Origin: JBBIPA01 sp963775935 | GTDB taxonomy: Bacteria > Chloroflexota > Dehalococcoidia > GIF9 > UBA5629 | DNA length: 64,000 nucleotides | NCBI GenBank assembly: GCA_963775935.1 | Contig: CAVZKR010000003.1 | Span: forward strand, 186,001 to 250,000 | Reading direction: 5' to 3' | Part shown: positions 52,201 through 61,608 of the stretch, piece by piece | Layout of the letters: the number at the start of each line of letters is the position of its first letter | Position numbering within the stretch: position 1 is the first letter of the stretch | Program-made: the position numbers and the translations under genes | The notes under the pieces: model-generated | Seen by the model: the letters and a program-made list of their open reading frames with translations, nothing else | Databases searched by the model: none | What the model was told of the DNA's origin: nothing

Positions 52201-53133
52201 CTATAATCCCCTGAGAAACTCAGGACGAAGCAGGACAGGATCACGTTTCGCCAAGACATACTCTAATTCTTGTAACATTTTATGTTTATCGCCAGGCAAC
52301 CTTCCCCGAACTGATAGATAATTCGAGGCGTGCATCGAGCTGAAGAAGCAGTTGCTAAAATGAGAGTTTTCCACAATCATCTTCAATTCTCGTAAAGAAT
52401 CAAAAGGAGAAATCAGGGTAAACTTACCTTGTTTCCATTGTCTGTGCAAAGGAGTCCCTGGGACTATAGTGACAGTCAATGCTCCGGCATAATCAGGGTC
52501 GAGTTCAGTTAAGATTCTCGCTGTCTCCAGAGCATGCTTTTCGCTACCATCCTTCCCACCAAGCCCCAGAATCACAGTGACCGAAAGGATAATGCCTGCT
52601 TCCTTAACCTTACGTCCTGCCTCTACTATCTGGTCGTGTTGTACACCTTTTCCAACCTTTCCTAACACCTCGTCATCACCACTTTCCACCCCCATATATA
52701 CTATACTTAGCTTATTCTCTTTTAATGTCCGCAGGTCATCAACAGACCGTTGTAGAATATCCATCGGTGTCGCATAGCTACCAATCCTCTCCAAATTAGG
52801 AAACCTCTCATTCAGATAATCAAAGGCCTCCTTCATCTTGATGAAGGGATAAACAAGAGCATCGCCATCCTGTAAAAATACCCGCCTCCCGTCCCAACCT
52901 CCTAAAATAGCATAAGCAATGTCTGGCAAATCTGGTAATCTAATGCCATTTCGAAGGTACAAAGCCATTGCGTCAATTTCCTTTTTCACATCTTCCACTT
53001 CACGAATTCTAAGCTTAGAACCATAGTAATTGCAGAAAGTACAGGTATTATTGGAACAACCTGCTGTCAACGGTAAAAAATAGCTCCCATGTTCACTTGG
53101 AGGTCGAATAATTTCAGGACGTTCAAATTTCAT
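52201..53133 (-). CDS. Radical SAM protein
   Basis: This 310-residue protein has cysteines 26, 31 and 34 in CSNNTCTFC, the three ligands of the radical SAM [4Fe-4S] cluster with a one-residue longer first spacer, followed by ILGGWDGRRVFLQDGDALVYP and VYMGVESGDDEVLGKVGKG. The family, often labelled radical SAM or Elp3-like, occurs in many anaerobes; the reaction is unknown. It starts directly behind the DUF89 gene on the same strand, with about 20 bases between. Confidence 0.88.
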   Translation of the reverse strand: MKFERPEIIRPPSEHGSYFLPLTAGCSNNTCTFCNYYGSKLRIREVEDVKKEIDAMALYLRNGIRLPDLPDIAYAILGGWDGRRVFLQDGDALVYPFIKMKEAFDYLNERFPNLERIGSYATPMDILQRSVDDLRTLKENKLSIVYMGVESGDDEVLGKVGKGVQHDQIVEAGRKVKEAGIILSVTVILGLGGKDGSEKHALETARILTELDPDYAGALTVTIVPGTPLHRQWKQGKFTLISPFDSLRELKMIVENSHFSNCFFSSMHASNYLSVRGRLPGDKHKMLQELEYVLAKRDPVLLRPEFLRGL

Positions 53134-53150
53134 AGTTTAGCCTTTTACAC

Positions 53151-53990
53151 CTAATGGAGCATAGCAACAAAGCTATTGAGTGGCACACCGAGGGAATCAG
53201 CCACCGGTTGGCACTTCGCTTTAAGACAATAAAAAATCTTCCCGGCCGCAGGGAACTCGGACAAAGATTCGTAATACCCCATACCCTTGGCAAAAATAAG
53301 GTCAGCGACTGCGAATTCATGCTTAAACTGAGCTGAAGCCAGAGAAAAAATTATGCCTGGTGTAGCTGTTCCTGTAGTCATTATATCACCCATCTCAATT
53401 GACAAGCCTGACTGTTCGATATCCCCTAAGGTAATATCGTTCTGTACTGGCGCAGCTTTTACTACATAGGTCACACGGGCAAATCGCCTCAGCCAATTTA
53501 CCAGGGGCAAGTCAAAAAATACTTCGCCGGCATTATCAGCCAGATATAATATTCTTTTCGCATCCTTCAGCTTTAGTTCAAACTGGTCTGCATCATCGAT
53601 AACAAAACGAACCTCGTTTCTCATCTCCCTTTTAACGACATCGAGCGGTCTAAAAAAATCGAGTGTATTCCCCAGTACTGCCAGCTTAAGGAGCCCTTTG
53701 AAACCACCATTGTATTTCGACTCCATTTCATGGTACAGTTCCCTGGCAATTCCAATCTCCGCCTGCTTCATCCGATAGTATGGGTCAGAGTTATTTGTTA
53801 CCCTCTTTATCATGTCATGGATTTTGGTTGCAACCACGATGGACACCTCATCGCAAGAAAAGTGGGCTTCAAGAGTCTTCATACCGCTTTCCGTTGCCCT
53901 AGCTCGGAGTTCAGCATCATCCGTAGCCAACTCCGCGGCCTGACAAACCAGACCTTTTAAACAGTCATAACAGTTCTTTGTAAGTTTCAT
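53151..53990 (-). CDS. DUF89/ARMT1-like metal-dependent phosphatase
   Basis: This protein of about 279 residues has NCYDCLKG near the start, LYLADNAGEVFFDLPL (the DNAGE metal-binding motif) and LIFAKGMGYYESLSEF, which are hallmarks of the DUF89 family. Members hydrolyse damaged phosphometabolites such as fructose-1-phosphate-type sugar phosphates. I choose the ATG at 53990; an open frame extends to 54083 with a hydrophobic prefix but no ribosome binding site. It is probably co-transcribed with the radical SAM gene. Confidence 0.85.
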   Translation of the reverse strand: MKLTKNCYDCLKGLVCQAAELATDDAELRARATESGMKTLEAHFSCDEVSIVVATKIHDMIKRVTNNSDPYYRMKQAEIGIARELYHEMESKYNGGFKGLLKLAVLGNTLDFFRPLDVVKREMRNEVRFVIDDADQFELKLKDAKRILYLADNAGEVFFDLPLVNWLRRFARVTYVVKAAPVQNDITLGDIEQSGLSIEMGDIMTTGTATPGIIFSLASAQFKHEFAVADLIFAKGMGYYESLSEFPAAGKIFYCLKAKCQPVADSLGVPLNSFVAMLH

Positions 53991-54143
53991 GTGCTTCGTC
54001 CGAATTATTTTACTCAAGTAATAGTATTGAACACAGAAAATAGAGCATACCATATGTACAAACGAGTATTCAAACAGAGACATTGAACGTTCTCGCTTAC
54101 AAACTATTATGCTAAAATAGGTTCGTGGGAGGAGGGAAAAGCT

Positions 54144-55118
54144 ATGCCAGCAAATCTACCACCACAGTATTTCGAAGCTGAAAGGCGCTTCAGAACCGCT
54201 AATAGTCCCGAGGAAAAAATTACCGCGCTGCAAACTATGCTTGCCATTATGCCCAAACATAAAGGCACTGATCATCTCCATGCTGAATTGAGAAGGAAGA
54301 TTGCCAAATTAACCGAGGAGACTGAAAAAAGATATGCCACCAGTAGAACCAGCTTTTACATTAGAAAAGAAGGCGCAGGTCAGGTAGTTCTTGTTGGACT
54401 GCCTAATACAGGGAAGTCTCAACTGCTTGCTGCAGTCACTGATGCTTCACCTGAAATAGCAGACTACCCCTTCACCACCAAATCGCCCAATATAGGGATG
54501 ATGAGGTACGAAAACATTCAGATCCAGCTAGTGGACACACCGCCGATAACCAGCCATGAATCCCGCCTGTGGCTTAACAATGTCGCCAGAAATGCTGACC
54601 TCATAGCGATTATTGTGGACCTGAGCATCAGCCCTGTAGAACAGGCAGAAGCCATCCTTCAGGAGTTGGATAGCGTAGGTATAGTACCCACCATCGCTAG
54701 CTTCGAAGAGATAGTCGGGAAACAGCTGAAGAAAATGATAATTATAGGGAACAAAAATGACCTGGAGAATTCAATGTCACACAGTCAAGAACTAATGAAT
54801 AGATACGCTGCTAAATTTAACGTGGTATCGATATCAGCGAGAGAAGGCAAGAACACCGAAGAGCTTAAGAAGACGATTTTTAAATCGCTCGATATTATCA
54901 GGGTACATACAAAAACTCCTGGTATAAAACCGAACTTGAATGACCCGATGGTCATGAAGAAAGGTAGTACCTTAAAAGACGCTGCCGAAGCTGTTCACAA
55001 AGATTTCCGAGCCAAGCTCAAGTATGCTCTGGTATGGGGCTCAGGAAAGTTTGAGGGACAGAGAGCCAGCCCCGACCATGTGCTTCAAGACAATGATATA
55101 ATTGAACTGCATATCTAA
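54144..55118 (+). CDS. TGS-domain GTPase (DRG/Obg-like)
   Basis: This 324-residue P-loop GTPase has Walker A GLPNTGKS (about 81-88), a switch II DTPP, GNKNDL as NKxD, and VSISAREGKN as the G5 box. A helical N-terminal domain of about 75 residues and a C-terminal TGS domain (VMKKGSTLKDAAEAVHKDF, to ENDIIELHI-like end) place it near DRG/Rbg and Obg. It may act on ribosomes or RNA. A strong GGAGGAGGG precedes the ATG at 54144. Confidence 0.88.
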   Translation: MPANLPPQYFEAERRFRTANSPEEKITALQTMLAIMPKHKGTDHLHAELRRKIAKLTEETEKRYATSRTSFYIRKEGAGQVVLVGLPNTGKSQLLAAVTDASPEIADYPFTTKSPNIGMMRYENIQIQLVDTPPITSHESRLWLNNVARNADLIAIIVDLSISPVEQAEAILQELDSVGIVPTIASFEEIVGKQLKKMIIIGNKNDLENSMSHSQELMNRYAAKFNVVSISAREGKNTEELKKTIFKSLDIIRVHTKTPGIKPNLNDPMVMKKGSTLKDAAEAVHKDFRAKLKYALVWGSGKFEGQRASPDHVLQDNDIIELHI

Positions 55119-55199
55119 TAACGTCTTACCCGCTTCGGGAAAGCTGGAGTATTATATTGCCTATACAAAGCTAACCCCGAATAAACACAAGTATCAATT

Positions 55200-56051
55200 A
55201 TGAACCCAAATATACGAGAAAAAATAAACGAACTTAAAAATGACCGATTGCACGGCGCTAGCTGGCTTTCAATCCAGGCTATACATATAGTAGGTCTAGC
55301 TATCCAGGAAAATAGTGCGACGACTGTTTCACAGTTTATAAATGAAATGGAAACAACAGCCACCGCAATTATGAACTCTCGCCCCAGCATGGCTTCAATA
55401 GCCAATTACATCTCTCAACTTCTCTATCAGATTAACACCAGTTCCCGGGGACAAAAGCAATTAAATTACATACAAAGCGCAGCACAATCCAAAGTAGTCG
55501 AACTCGTCAAACTCATGCAGGAGGCAACGCTGAAAGCTGCACAAAACGGTGCCACCATGATTAATGACCAGGATACCATCATAACGTGCAGCTACAGTTC
55601 AACAGTTTGTGCTACTTTTAAAATTGCCCAAGAAAGGGCAATAAAATTTGAGGTCTTGGTTGCGGAGTCTAAATATAACAGTACCAAATATGGAGAAATC
55701 AGCGCAGAGCAAATCAGGCTATACCAAATACCAGTAACCGTAATTACCGATGCAAGCATAAAGCAATATGTAAATAAGGCAAATAAAGCTCTCGTAGGCG
55801 CTGATACCATAGGCACTGATGGCTCTCTTGTGAACGGTACTCCCACTTACAAGCTGGCACAAGAGGCTGCGGTGGCAAAAATTCCTTTGTATCCCATCTG
55901 CGAAACCGCTAAATTTGACGTCCTTGCTCAACGCCTTAAATCGTTCCACCTGGAACCAGGTTTTGACCTCATTCCGCCATACTTGGTAACCGGATTTATT
56001 ACTGAGGCGGGAATAATAAAACCAAACGAAGTAAGTAATTTTAAGAGGTAA
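55200..56051 (+). CDS. eIF-2B alpha/beta/delta-like protein (ribose-1,5-bisphosphate isomerase-like)
   Basis: This 283-residue protein matches the eIF-2B alpha/MtnA fold: RPSMASIANYISQL, DTIITCSYSSTVCATFKIA, VLVAESKYNS and GADTIGTDGSLVNGTPTYKLAQEA. Relatives include archaeal ribose-1,5-bisphosphate isomerase of the AMP pathway and methylthioribose-1-phosphate isomerase. The exact substrate is unclear. It lies six bases before the TatD gene. Confidence 0.85.
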   Translation: MNPNIREKINELKNDRLHGASWLSIQAIHIVGLAIQENSATTVSQFINEMETTATAIMNSRPSMASIANYISQLLYQINTSSRGQKQLNYIQSAAQSKVVELVKLMQEATLKAAQNGATMINDQDTIITCSYSSTVCATFKIAQERAIKFEVLVAESKYNSTKYGEISAEQIRLYQIPVTVITDASIKQYVNKANKALVGADTIGTDGSLVNGTPTYKLAQEAAVAKIPLYPICETAKFDVLAQRLKSFHLEPGFDLIPPYLVTGFITEAGIIKPNEVSNFKR

Positions 56052-56056
56052 CAAGT

Positions 56057-56830
56057 TTGTCCGGAATAATCGATACCCACGCCCATCTTGATGAAATGGA
56101 AGACCTTGAATCAGTTCTACAGCAAGCCAGAGAGGCAGGTCTCGAAGCTATTATCGCTGTCGGCTCCGATGACAAATCGAATCAGAAAGTCATGGCAATC
56201 TGCCAGAAACACTTACGTTTCGTTTATCCCGCCCTCGGGCTTCATCCCTGGGGACTGGGTGATGTAGATTCGACTCAGATAAACCATACGCTAAAATATA
56301 TCGAGGAAAAAGTAGCAGATATTGTGGCCGTAGGTGAAATAGGTCTGGACTATGATAAACGAATTATTAAAAGAGCTTCAAAAGATTTACAGAAGGATAT
56401 CTTGAAACGCCTCCTGACCTTAGCCAGAAACTATAATAAACCTGTAGCCATCCACAGTCGTTATGCCTGGAAGGATTGTTTCGATTTAGTTCATGGTGCT
56501 GACATAAAGAAAGCTGTCTTTCACTGGTTTACCGGCTTCTCCAGCGTTCTACGAGAGATATTAGATGCCGGTTACTTTATCTCATGCACACCGGCTGTGG
56601 AATACCACGAAGAGCACAGGAGAGCTATCAAGGAAACACCTCTGGAACAACTCCTTTTAGAAACAGATAGCCCAGTGGTATATGGCAGGGAAACTAGATA
56701 TCGCGCTCAGCCTGCAGATGTCTTGAGGAGCTTAAGAACTGTGGCTTCTCTTAAAGGAGCCAGCGAAAGTGATATCGCCCAGCAAACTACATACAATGCA
56801 AGACAGTTCTTCGAGATTAAACCTGAATAA
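56057..56830 (+). CDS. TatD family metal-dependent hydrolase
   Basis: This 257-residue enzyme has DTHAHLD with the two metal-binding histidines, AVGEIGLDYD, KPVAIHSRYAW, FHWFTGF and LLETDSPVV, the TatD set. Such proteins are Mg- or Mn-dependent DNases or amidohydrolases. The start is TTG at 56057, nine bases after GAGGTAA. Confidence 0.9.
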   Translation: MSGIIDTHAHLDEMEDLESVLQQAREAGLEAIIAVGSDDKSNQKVMAICQKHLRFVYPALGLHPWGLGDVDSTQINHTLKYIEEKVADIVAVGEIGLDYDKRIIKRASKDLQKDILKRLLTLARNYNKPVAIHSRYAWKDCFDLVHGADIKKAVFHWFTGFSSVLREILDAGYFISCTPAVEYHEEHRRAIKETPLEQLLLETDSPVVYGRETRYRAQPADVLRSLRTVASLKGASESDIAQQTTYNARQFFEIKPE

Positions 56831-56885
56831 ATTTTTGCCTCAGCTAAAAGAAATGACGTAAAATAACCCACACTTAATTTGAAAT

Positions 56886-57965
56886 ATGAAGATGAAGAGA
56901 TCGAGTAAAGCAGTTCTTCTTGTTGGCGGTGAAGGAACGAGACTACGTCCATTGACCTACACTACGACAAAAGCAATGGTACCCGTACTCAATAGACCGT
57001 TCATCGAGCACCAAATCCGTCATCTTCACAGTCATAATATTACTGATATTATACTTGCTATGGGTTACAAGCCCGATTCTATCAAAGATTATTTCCAGAA
57101 AACGGGCAATCTCGCCACTAAAATTATCTATAGCATTGAACAGGTACCATTGGGCACCGCAGGAGCCGTGAAAAACGCTGTTCCCTATATCGACAAGGAC
57201 GAGACACTTTTTGTGCTGAACGGTGACGTTTTCACTGACCTCGACCTTACAGATATGCTCAATTTCCACAGAGCTAAACGAGCTAAGGTTACTATCGCGC
57301 TGAAACCAGTAGATGACCCGACACAATTCGGTGTTGTGGAATTAGATAGCCAGAGACGAGTGATTCGATTTATAGAAAAACCAAGTCGTCGAGAGGTCAC
57401 CAGTAATCTGATAAACGCCGGTGTTTACATCATAGAATCTGAAATTCTAGAACGCATTCCCTACGGGAAACGCTTCATGTTTGAACATGATGTCTTTCCC
57501 CAGGTTATCTCTAACGGAGAACCCATTTATGGATACCCTACAAATGCCTACTGGATAGATATGGGCACTCCGGGAAAATACCTGCAGCTAAACCGTGACC
57601 TTCTCTTGGGCAAATGCCGCCCGAATGCTTCCATAGCTACAGATAACATTACCAACCAAAGTCAGGTCTATTCCCAAGCCAAGCTCATAGGACCAGTACT
57701 GATTGACGGTGGTTGTACAATAGGTAAAGATGTCCAAATAAAAGGGCCTTCATTGATCGGCTCCGAATGCAGTATCCAGGACAATACCCTGATTGAAGAC
57801 TCAGTCTTATGGGCAGGAGTTCGAATAGGTGAGCGAGCTATCATAAAGAATTGTATAATTGCCGATGATATTCATATCGAAGATAATGCGCATATTGAAA
57901 ATGCAGTCATCGGACGAGACCCGATTTCAAATCAAACTGTCACGGTACAAACTAAAGCAAAATAG
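56886..57965 (+). CDS. Sugar-phosphate nucleotidyltransferase with hexapeptide repeats
   Basis: This 359-residue protein starts with LVGGEGTRLRPLTYTTTKAMVPVLNRP, the NTP-binding GxGxRL motif, followed by VLNGDVFTDLDL (metal) and IEKPSRREV. The C-terminal 110 residues form left-handed beta-helix repeats. It would make an NDP-sugar (GDP-mannose or dTDP/UDP-glucose type) for surface glycans. The base specificity is unclear. Confidence 0.88.
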   Translation: MKMKRSSKAVLLVGGEGTRLRPLTYTTTKAMVPVLNRPFIEHQIRHLHSHNITDIILAMGYKPDSIKDYFQKTGNLATKIIYSIEQVPLGTAGAVKNAVPYIDKDETLFVLNGDVFTDLDLTDMLNFHRAKRAKVTIALKPVDDPTQFGVVELDSQRRVIRFIEKPSRREVTSNLINAGVYIIESEILERIPYGKRFMFEHDVFPQVISNGEPIYGYPTNAYWIDMGTPGKYLQLNRDLLLGKCRPNASIATDNITNQSQVYSQAKLIGPVLIDGGCTIGKDVQIKGPSLIGSECSIQDNTLIEDSVLWAGVRIGERAIIKNCIIADDIHIEDNAHIENAVIGRDPISNQTVTVQTKAK

Positions 57966-57977
57966 GAGGATACAGCC

Positions 57978-58298
57978 ATGTCTGATAACGTAATTAGTGC
58001 GAATGATAGTAACTTTCAGAAAAATGTCCTTGATTCACCAAAACCAGTGCTGGTTGATTTCTGGGCACCCTGGTGTGGCCCTTGTCGTGCCGTGTCACCA
58101 ATAATTGAAGAGCTAGCCAAAGAATATAGCGGTAAAGTAGAGTTTGCTAAGATTAATGTTGATGAATCACCGCTACTGGCTTCTAAATATAATGTTATGA
58201 GCATACCTACCATCATTATTTTTAAAGGTGGTAAACCAGTACAACAGGCAGTTGGTCTCAAGCCGAAGAACGAGCTTAAGAAAATGCTTGATGCTTAG
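57978..58298 (+). CDS. trxA: Thioredoxin
   Basis: This 106-residue protein is a complete cytoplasmic thioredoxin: WCGPC at 32-36, DFWAPWCGPCRAVSP, IPTIIIFKGGKPVQQAVGL with cis-Pro. AGGAGGATACAGCC precedes the ATG. It is encoded just upstream of CcdA and a TlpA-like protein. This suggests it is the cytoplasmic electron donor for the membrane relay. Confidence 0.93.
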   Translation: MSDNVISANDSNFQKNVLDSPKPVLVDFWAPWCGPCRAVSPIIEELAKEYSGKVEFAKINVDESPLLASKYNVMSIPTIIIFKGGKPVQQAVGLKPKNELKKMLDA

Positions 58299-58316
58299 CA
58301 GGTAACAGGAAAATTT

Positions 58317-59009
58317 ATGACAGAAGTATCCTATATAGTTGCCTTTACCGCTGGAATCCTCTCGTTCTTCTCTCCCTGTGTCTTGCCCCTGGTACCAGCC
58401 TATATAGCGAATCTCGCTGGTGCTACCGCTATTGATACGAAAACAAGAGCAAGTCGCATTCCAGCATTACTCCACAGCATCGCCTTTGTGATTGGATTTT
58501 CCTTTATCTTCATCGTGCTGGGTGCTTCAGTAGGATTAGTCGGCACCGTGGTAACCGCCCATACCAATCTGTTGCGTCAGATAGCCGGCGGGTTGATCAT
58601 CGCCTTTGGCATATTTCTCATAGCCGCCTACAAGTTCCCCTGGTTAAACTATGAAAAACGACTAGACTTGAATACGGCACGCAGTCCCAGCTATTTTCGC
58701 TCCGTCCTGATCGGCGCTGTTTTTGCATTCGGATGGACACCATGTGTTGGACCAATACTGGGTGCTATTCTTACCCTGGCCTGGAGCTCCCAGCAAGTAT
58801 GGGAAGGTACTGTACTGCTGATAGTTTACTCTCTTGGTTTAGGCATCCCTTTTATTCTCATAGGGTTGCTTTGGGGATATGTTATGCCGCTCTGGAGAAG
58901 CATTAACAGATATCTCGGCATTATTTCTATACTAAGTGGTCTATTGCTTATTGCCGTTGGAATACTTATTTTTAGTGGAAATCTATCATGGCTCAGCCAA
59001 TTCGCTTAA
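58317..59009 (+). CDS. ccdA: CcdA-type cytochrome c biogenesis/thiol-transport membrane protein
   Basis: This 230-residue protein has six membrane segments with the two family Cys motifs: SPCVLPLVPAYIANLAG and TPCVGPILGAIL. CcdA carries electrons from cytoplasmic thioredoxin to extracytoplasmic thiol proteins. It lies between thioredoxin and the TlpA-like lipoprotein, a natural chain. No cytochrome c genes are seen here, so other substrates are likely. Confidence 0.92.
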   Translation: MTEVSYIVAFTAGILSFFSPCVLPLVPAYIANLAGATAIDTKTRASRIPALLHSIAFVIGFSFIFIVLGASVGLVGTVVTAHTNLLRQIAGGLIIAFGIFLIAAYKFPWLNYEKRLDLNTARSPSYFRSVLIGAVFAFGWTPCVGPILGAILTLAWSSQQVWEGTVLLIVYSLGLGIPFILIGLLWGYVMPLWRSINRYLGIISILSGLLLIAVGILIFSGNLSWLSQFA

Positions 59010-59043
59010 TCCTCGAATCTTAAAGAAAAGGAGTTTCGCTGCT

Positions 59044-59541
59044 ATGAGATTAAACTCATTAATATTATTGACCATCATTGTATGCATAACTTTAATCATA
59101 ATTGGTTGTGCCCCACCCTGTCCTGACGTAGGCCAAAGTGCTCCCGATTTTACCATACAAAACATCGATGGAAAAAACGTAAGTTTAAGTGATTTCCGAG
59201 GTAAAACTGTCATACTCAACTTCTGGGCAACATGGTGCGGACCTTGCCAGTTTGAAACGCCATTCTTCCAGGCAGTACATAACGAACGGGCAAGCAAAGG
59301 TTTAATGATATTAGCAATAGATATCAAGGAAAGTCCAACAACCGTTAAGAACTTTGCTAGCACTAAGGGAATCTCCTTTCCAATTCTGCTTGATACCGAG
59401 GCTAAGGTCGCTCAAAAATATTGTCTCCCAAACGCATTACCTATAACCATCTTTATTAACGCTGATGGTATCATCAAAGCCAGAAAGGTCGGGGCTTTCC
59501 GCAGCCAGGCTGAGTTTGAAAGCATGATCGACTCACTATAA
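59044..59541 (+). CDS. TlpA-like thioredoxin-fold lipoprotein
   Basis: This 165-residue protein has a lipoprotein signal with IIIGC (Cys 22) and the TlpA core: APDFTIQNIDGKNVSLSDF, VILNFWATWCGPC with the redox CGPC, and LPITIFINADG. It is anchored outside and reduces or isomerises envelope disulfides with electrons from CcdA. The ATG at 59044 has AAAGGAG upstream; an earlier open frame overlapping CcdA lacks one. Confidence 0.88.
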   Translation: MRLNSLILLTIIVCITLIIIGCAPPCPDVGQSAPDFTIQNIDGKNVSLSDFRGKTVILNFWATWCGPCQFETPFFQAVHNERASKGLMILAIDIKESPTTVKNFASTKGISFPILLDTEAKVAQKYCLPNALPITIFINADGIIKARKVGAFRSQAEFESMIDSL

Positions 59542-59656
59542 TCTGACCTGTCGGACAGCTCCAATACATGGAGGGCTTCTGCGAAAATACCAAAGCCATT
59601 AGTGCCAAAAGCAAGGAGTAGAAAACAATTCTCGCCCTGGGAAGGCGTTTCCCGCG

Positions 59657-61084
59657 TTAAGCCAAATAATCCGTCAACTCGCGGCTGCGGCTTGGATGGC
59701 GCAACTTGGCTAATGCCTCTTTCTCAATCTGGCGTATACGCTCTTTCGTCAGACCGAACTCCAAGCCTACATCCTCAAGGGTTTTACTGCGCTCATCGCC
59801 CAACCCAAACCTTGTCTCAATGACCCTGCGCTCTCGTGCCGTCAGCGATTCCATTGCTCTCTGTAATTGCTCATTGAGCAAATTCCCAACAGCCTGATCC
59901 TCAGGACGGAGACTGGTCTTATCCTCAATAAAATCACCCAGTATACTACCCTCTTCACCAATCGGTGTCTCCAGCGAGATCATATCGCCTGATGTAACTT
60001 TAAGTAACATATCAAGCTTGCCCGGTGAAACACCCATCTCTGAAATCAGTTCAGCTTTCGTTGGTTCACGACCATACTCACGCCACAATTTTTGACGAAC
60101 TTTAGATAAAGCCCTGGTTGCTTCTACCATATGAACCGGCAGACGAACAGTTCGAGATTGCTCAGCGATAGCCCGAGTAATCGCCTGTCTTATCCACCAT
60201 GTAGCATACGTACTGAATTTATAGCCTTTTCTGTGGTCAAACTTGTATACTGACCGCATTAGACCAATGTTGCCTTCCTGAATCAGGTCCTGTAGCGATA
60301 ATCCTCTCGCGGCATATTTCCGAGCTACACTAACTACCAAACGTAAATTAGCCTGAATAAGATGATCTGCTGCTGTACTGGATGTCTCTTTCACCTCAAT
60401 AAAATGTTGGCTGATTTCAGAACTATGTTTCCGAAAAGTATTTTGAAACTTCGATGTTCGTAACTTCTTCTCCAATTCAACAAAAGAGTTAATCTCTCCA
60501 GCTTTATCCAGCAAACGCCAGGGTATCAACCGGCTATCGAGTGAGAATTGAACTAAAGCTTCAATAGTATCAGCTTCAGGTAATCCAATCTCTTGAGCTA
60601 TTATGTTCGTCAATTTCGAGTCTATTTGGCCATCAATAGCAGAACGGAACTGCGGATGTAAAACCTGCTCACCGATGCCATTGTCAGCAGGAATATTTAG
60701 ATGCCTACTTAGTGCTTCAAATAACAAACGAGACCGGAGGAAAGAACTCAGCAGCTGCTTTACAATATCGACTGCAGCAGGTTGTTTGTTATGTTTGTCA
60801 AACCACACTTCTTCAAGCTTGGACAGATACTTACCTGACTCTACCTGGCTTCCTAGCACTTTCTCTTTGTCAGCCGTAAGCAAAGGAGTTTGCCTGCACT
60901 CTAATAAATACAAACTTACCGAATCCTCACCTATCTCGCGGTCAGCAGGCAAAACAAAATTGTTTACCCGCGGAAGCACTTCCTCTCGGTCAACATCCTC
61001 TAAAAGAATTTCTTTGTCGTCCAGAGGTAACTTTTGACCTCTTAAAAGCGCATGTTCAGTACTTTTCGTATTACTTAAAACCAT
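59657..61084 (-). CDS. RNA polymerase sigma factor (RpoD-like, sigma-70 family)
   Basis: This 475-residue protein has region 1.2 (SLYLLECRQTPLLTADKE, about 57-74), region 2 (LIQEGNIGLMRSVYKFD, then KFSTYATWWIRQAITRAI), region 3, and region 4 with LTARERRVIETRFGLG and EFGLTKERIRQIE. An insertion of about 140 residues separates 1.2 from 2.1. It lies downstream of the NifU-like gene on the same strand. Primary or alternative status is uncertain. AGGAAG precedes the ATG. Confidence 0.92.
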   Translation of the reverse strand: MVLSNTKSTEHALLRGQKLPLDDKEILLEDVDREEVLPRVNNFVLPADREIGEDSVSLYLLECRQTPLLTADKEKVLGSQVESGKYLSKLEEVWFDKHNKQPAAVDIVKQLLSSFLRSRLLFEALSRHLNIPADNGIGEQVLHPQFRSAIDGQIDSKLTNIIAQEIGLPEADTIEALVQFSLDSRLIPWRLLDKAGEINSFVELEKKLRTSKFQNTFRKHSSEISQHFIEVKETSSTAADHLIQANLRLVVSVARKYAARGLSLQDLIQEGNIGLMRSVYKFDHRKGYKFSTYATWWIRQAITRAIAEQSRTVRLPVHMVEATRALSKVRQKLWREYGREPTKAELISEMGVSPGKLDMLLKVTSGDMISLETPIGEEGSILGDFIEDKTSLRPEDQAVGNLLNEQLQRAMESLTARERRVIETRFGLGDERSKTLEDVGLEFGLTKERIRQIEKEALAKLRHPSRSRELTDYLA

Positions 61085-61124
61085 AGCTACTTCCTGTCAA
61101 ACTGTTTCATTAAGTGTCTTTCAC

Positions 61125-61346
61125 TTATACAGCAATTATTTCCTTGAGTTCAGGAATTTTTTCTTTCAATATTCGTTCAATACCATTTTTCAAAGTAAGA
61201 GCAGACATAGGACAAGAGCCACAGGCACCCTTCAGCCTTACCTTTACCGTACCCTCCTGACTCACATCAACCAACTCCACATCACCACCGTCAGCCTGTA
61301 AAGCAGGGCGTATTTGCTTTAACACTGTTTCCACTTTCTGTCGCAT
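61125..61346 (-). CDS. NifU C-terminal-domain Fe-S cluster scaffold
   Basis: This 73-residue protein consists only of the NifU-like C-terminal domain: IRPALQADGGDVELVDV and GACGSCPMSALTLKNGIE, where the CxxC binds a [4Fe-4S] cluster for delivery. Small proteins like this serve Fe-S assembly, which fits a genome with many clusters. GGAGAA is found 10 bases before the ATG. It lies upstream of the sigma factor gene with a 40-base gap. Confidence 0.9.
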   Translation of the reverse strand: MRQKVETVLKQIRPALQADGGDVELVDVSQEGTVKVRLKGACGSCPMSALTLKNGIERILKEKIPELKEIIAV

Positions 61347-61413
61347 GCCTTATTCTCCTTATAATTCTTTTATATTCATTACGCCATATTTTATGCTATG
61401 GTTTAACTCGTGT

Positions 61414-61431
61414 ATGCGACTTTTGTCGCAT
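61414..61431. promoter_or_regulatory. Inverted repeat upstream of the NifU-like gene
   Basis: ATGCGAC and GTCGCAT, a perfect 7-base repeat with a TTTT centre, about 70 bases from the NifU start codon. It could be an operator. No regulator is known to me for it. Confidence 0.25.
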
Positions 61432-61608
61432 CGCAGCCGTATAATCAGTCCGTAGCATTAACAAAAACAATGCAAAGCTCAAACTCAGCATCTTTATGGA
61501 TAAAATTGTAAAATAATATTGTGAAGGAATTATGAAGAAAAGATGTTAATAGTATGTAATTAAACTGCATTCAATCATCGTGACATAACTCAATCAAGGG
61601 AAGGTAAT

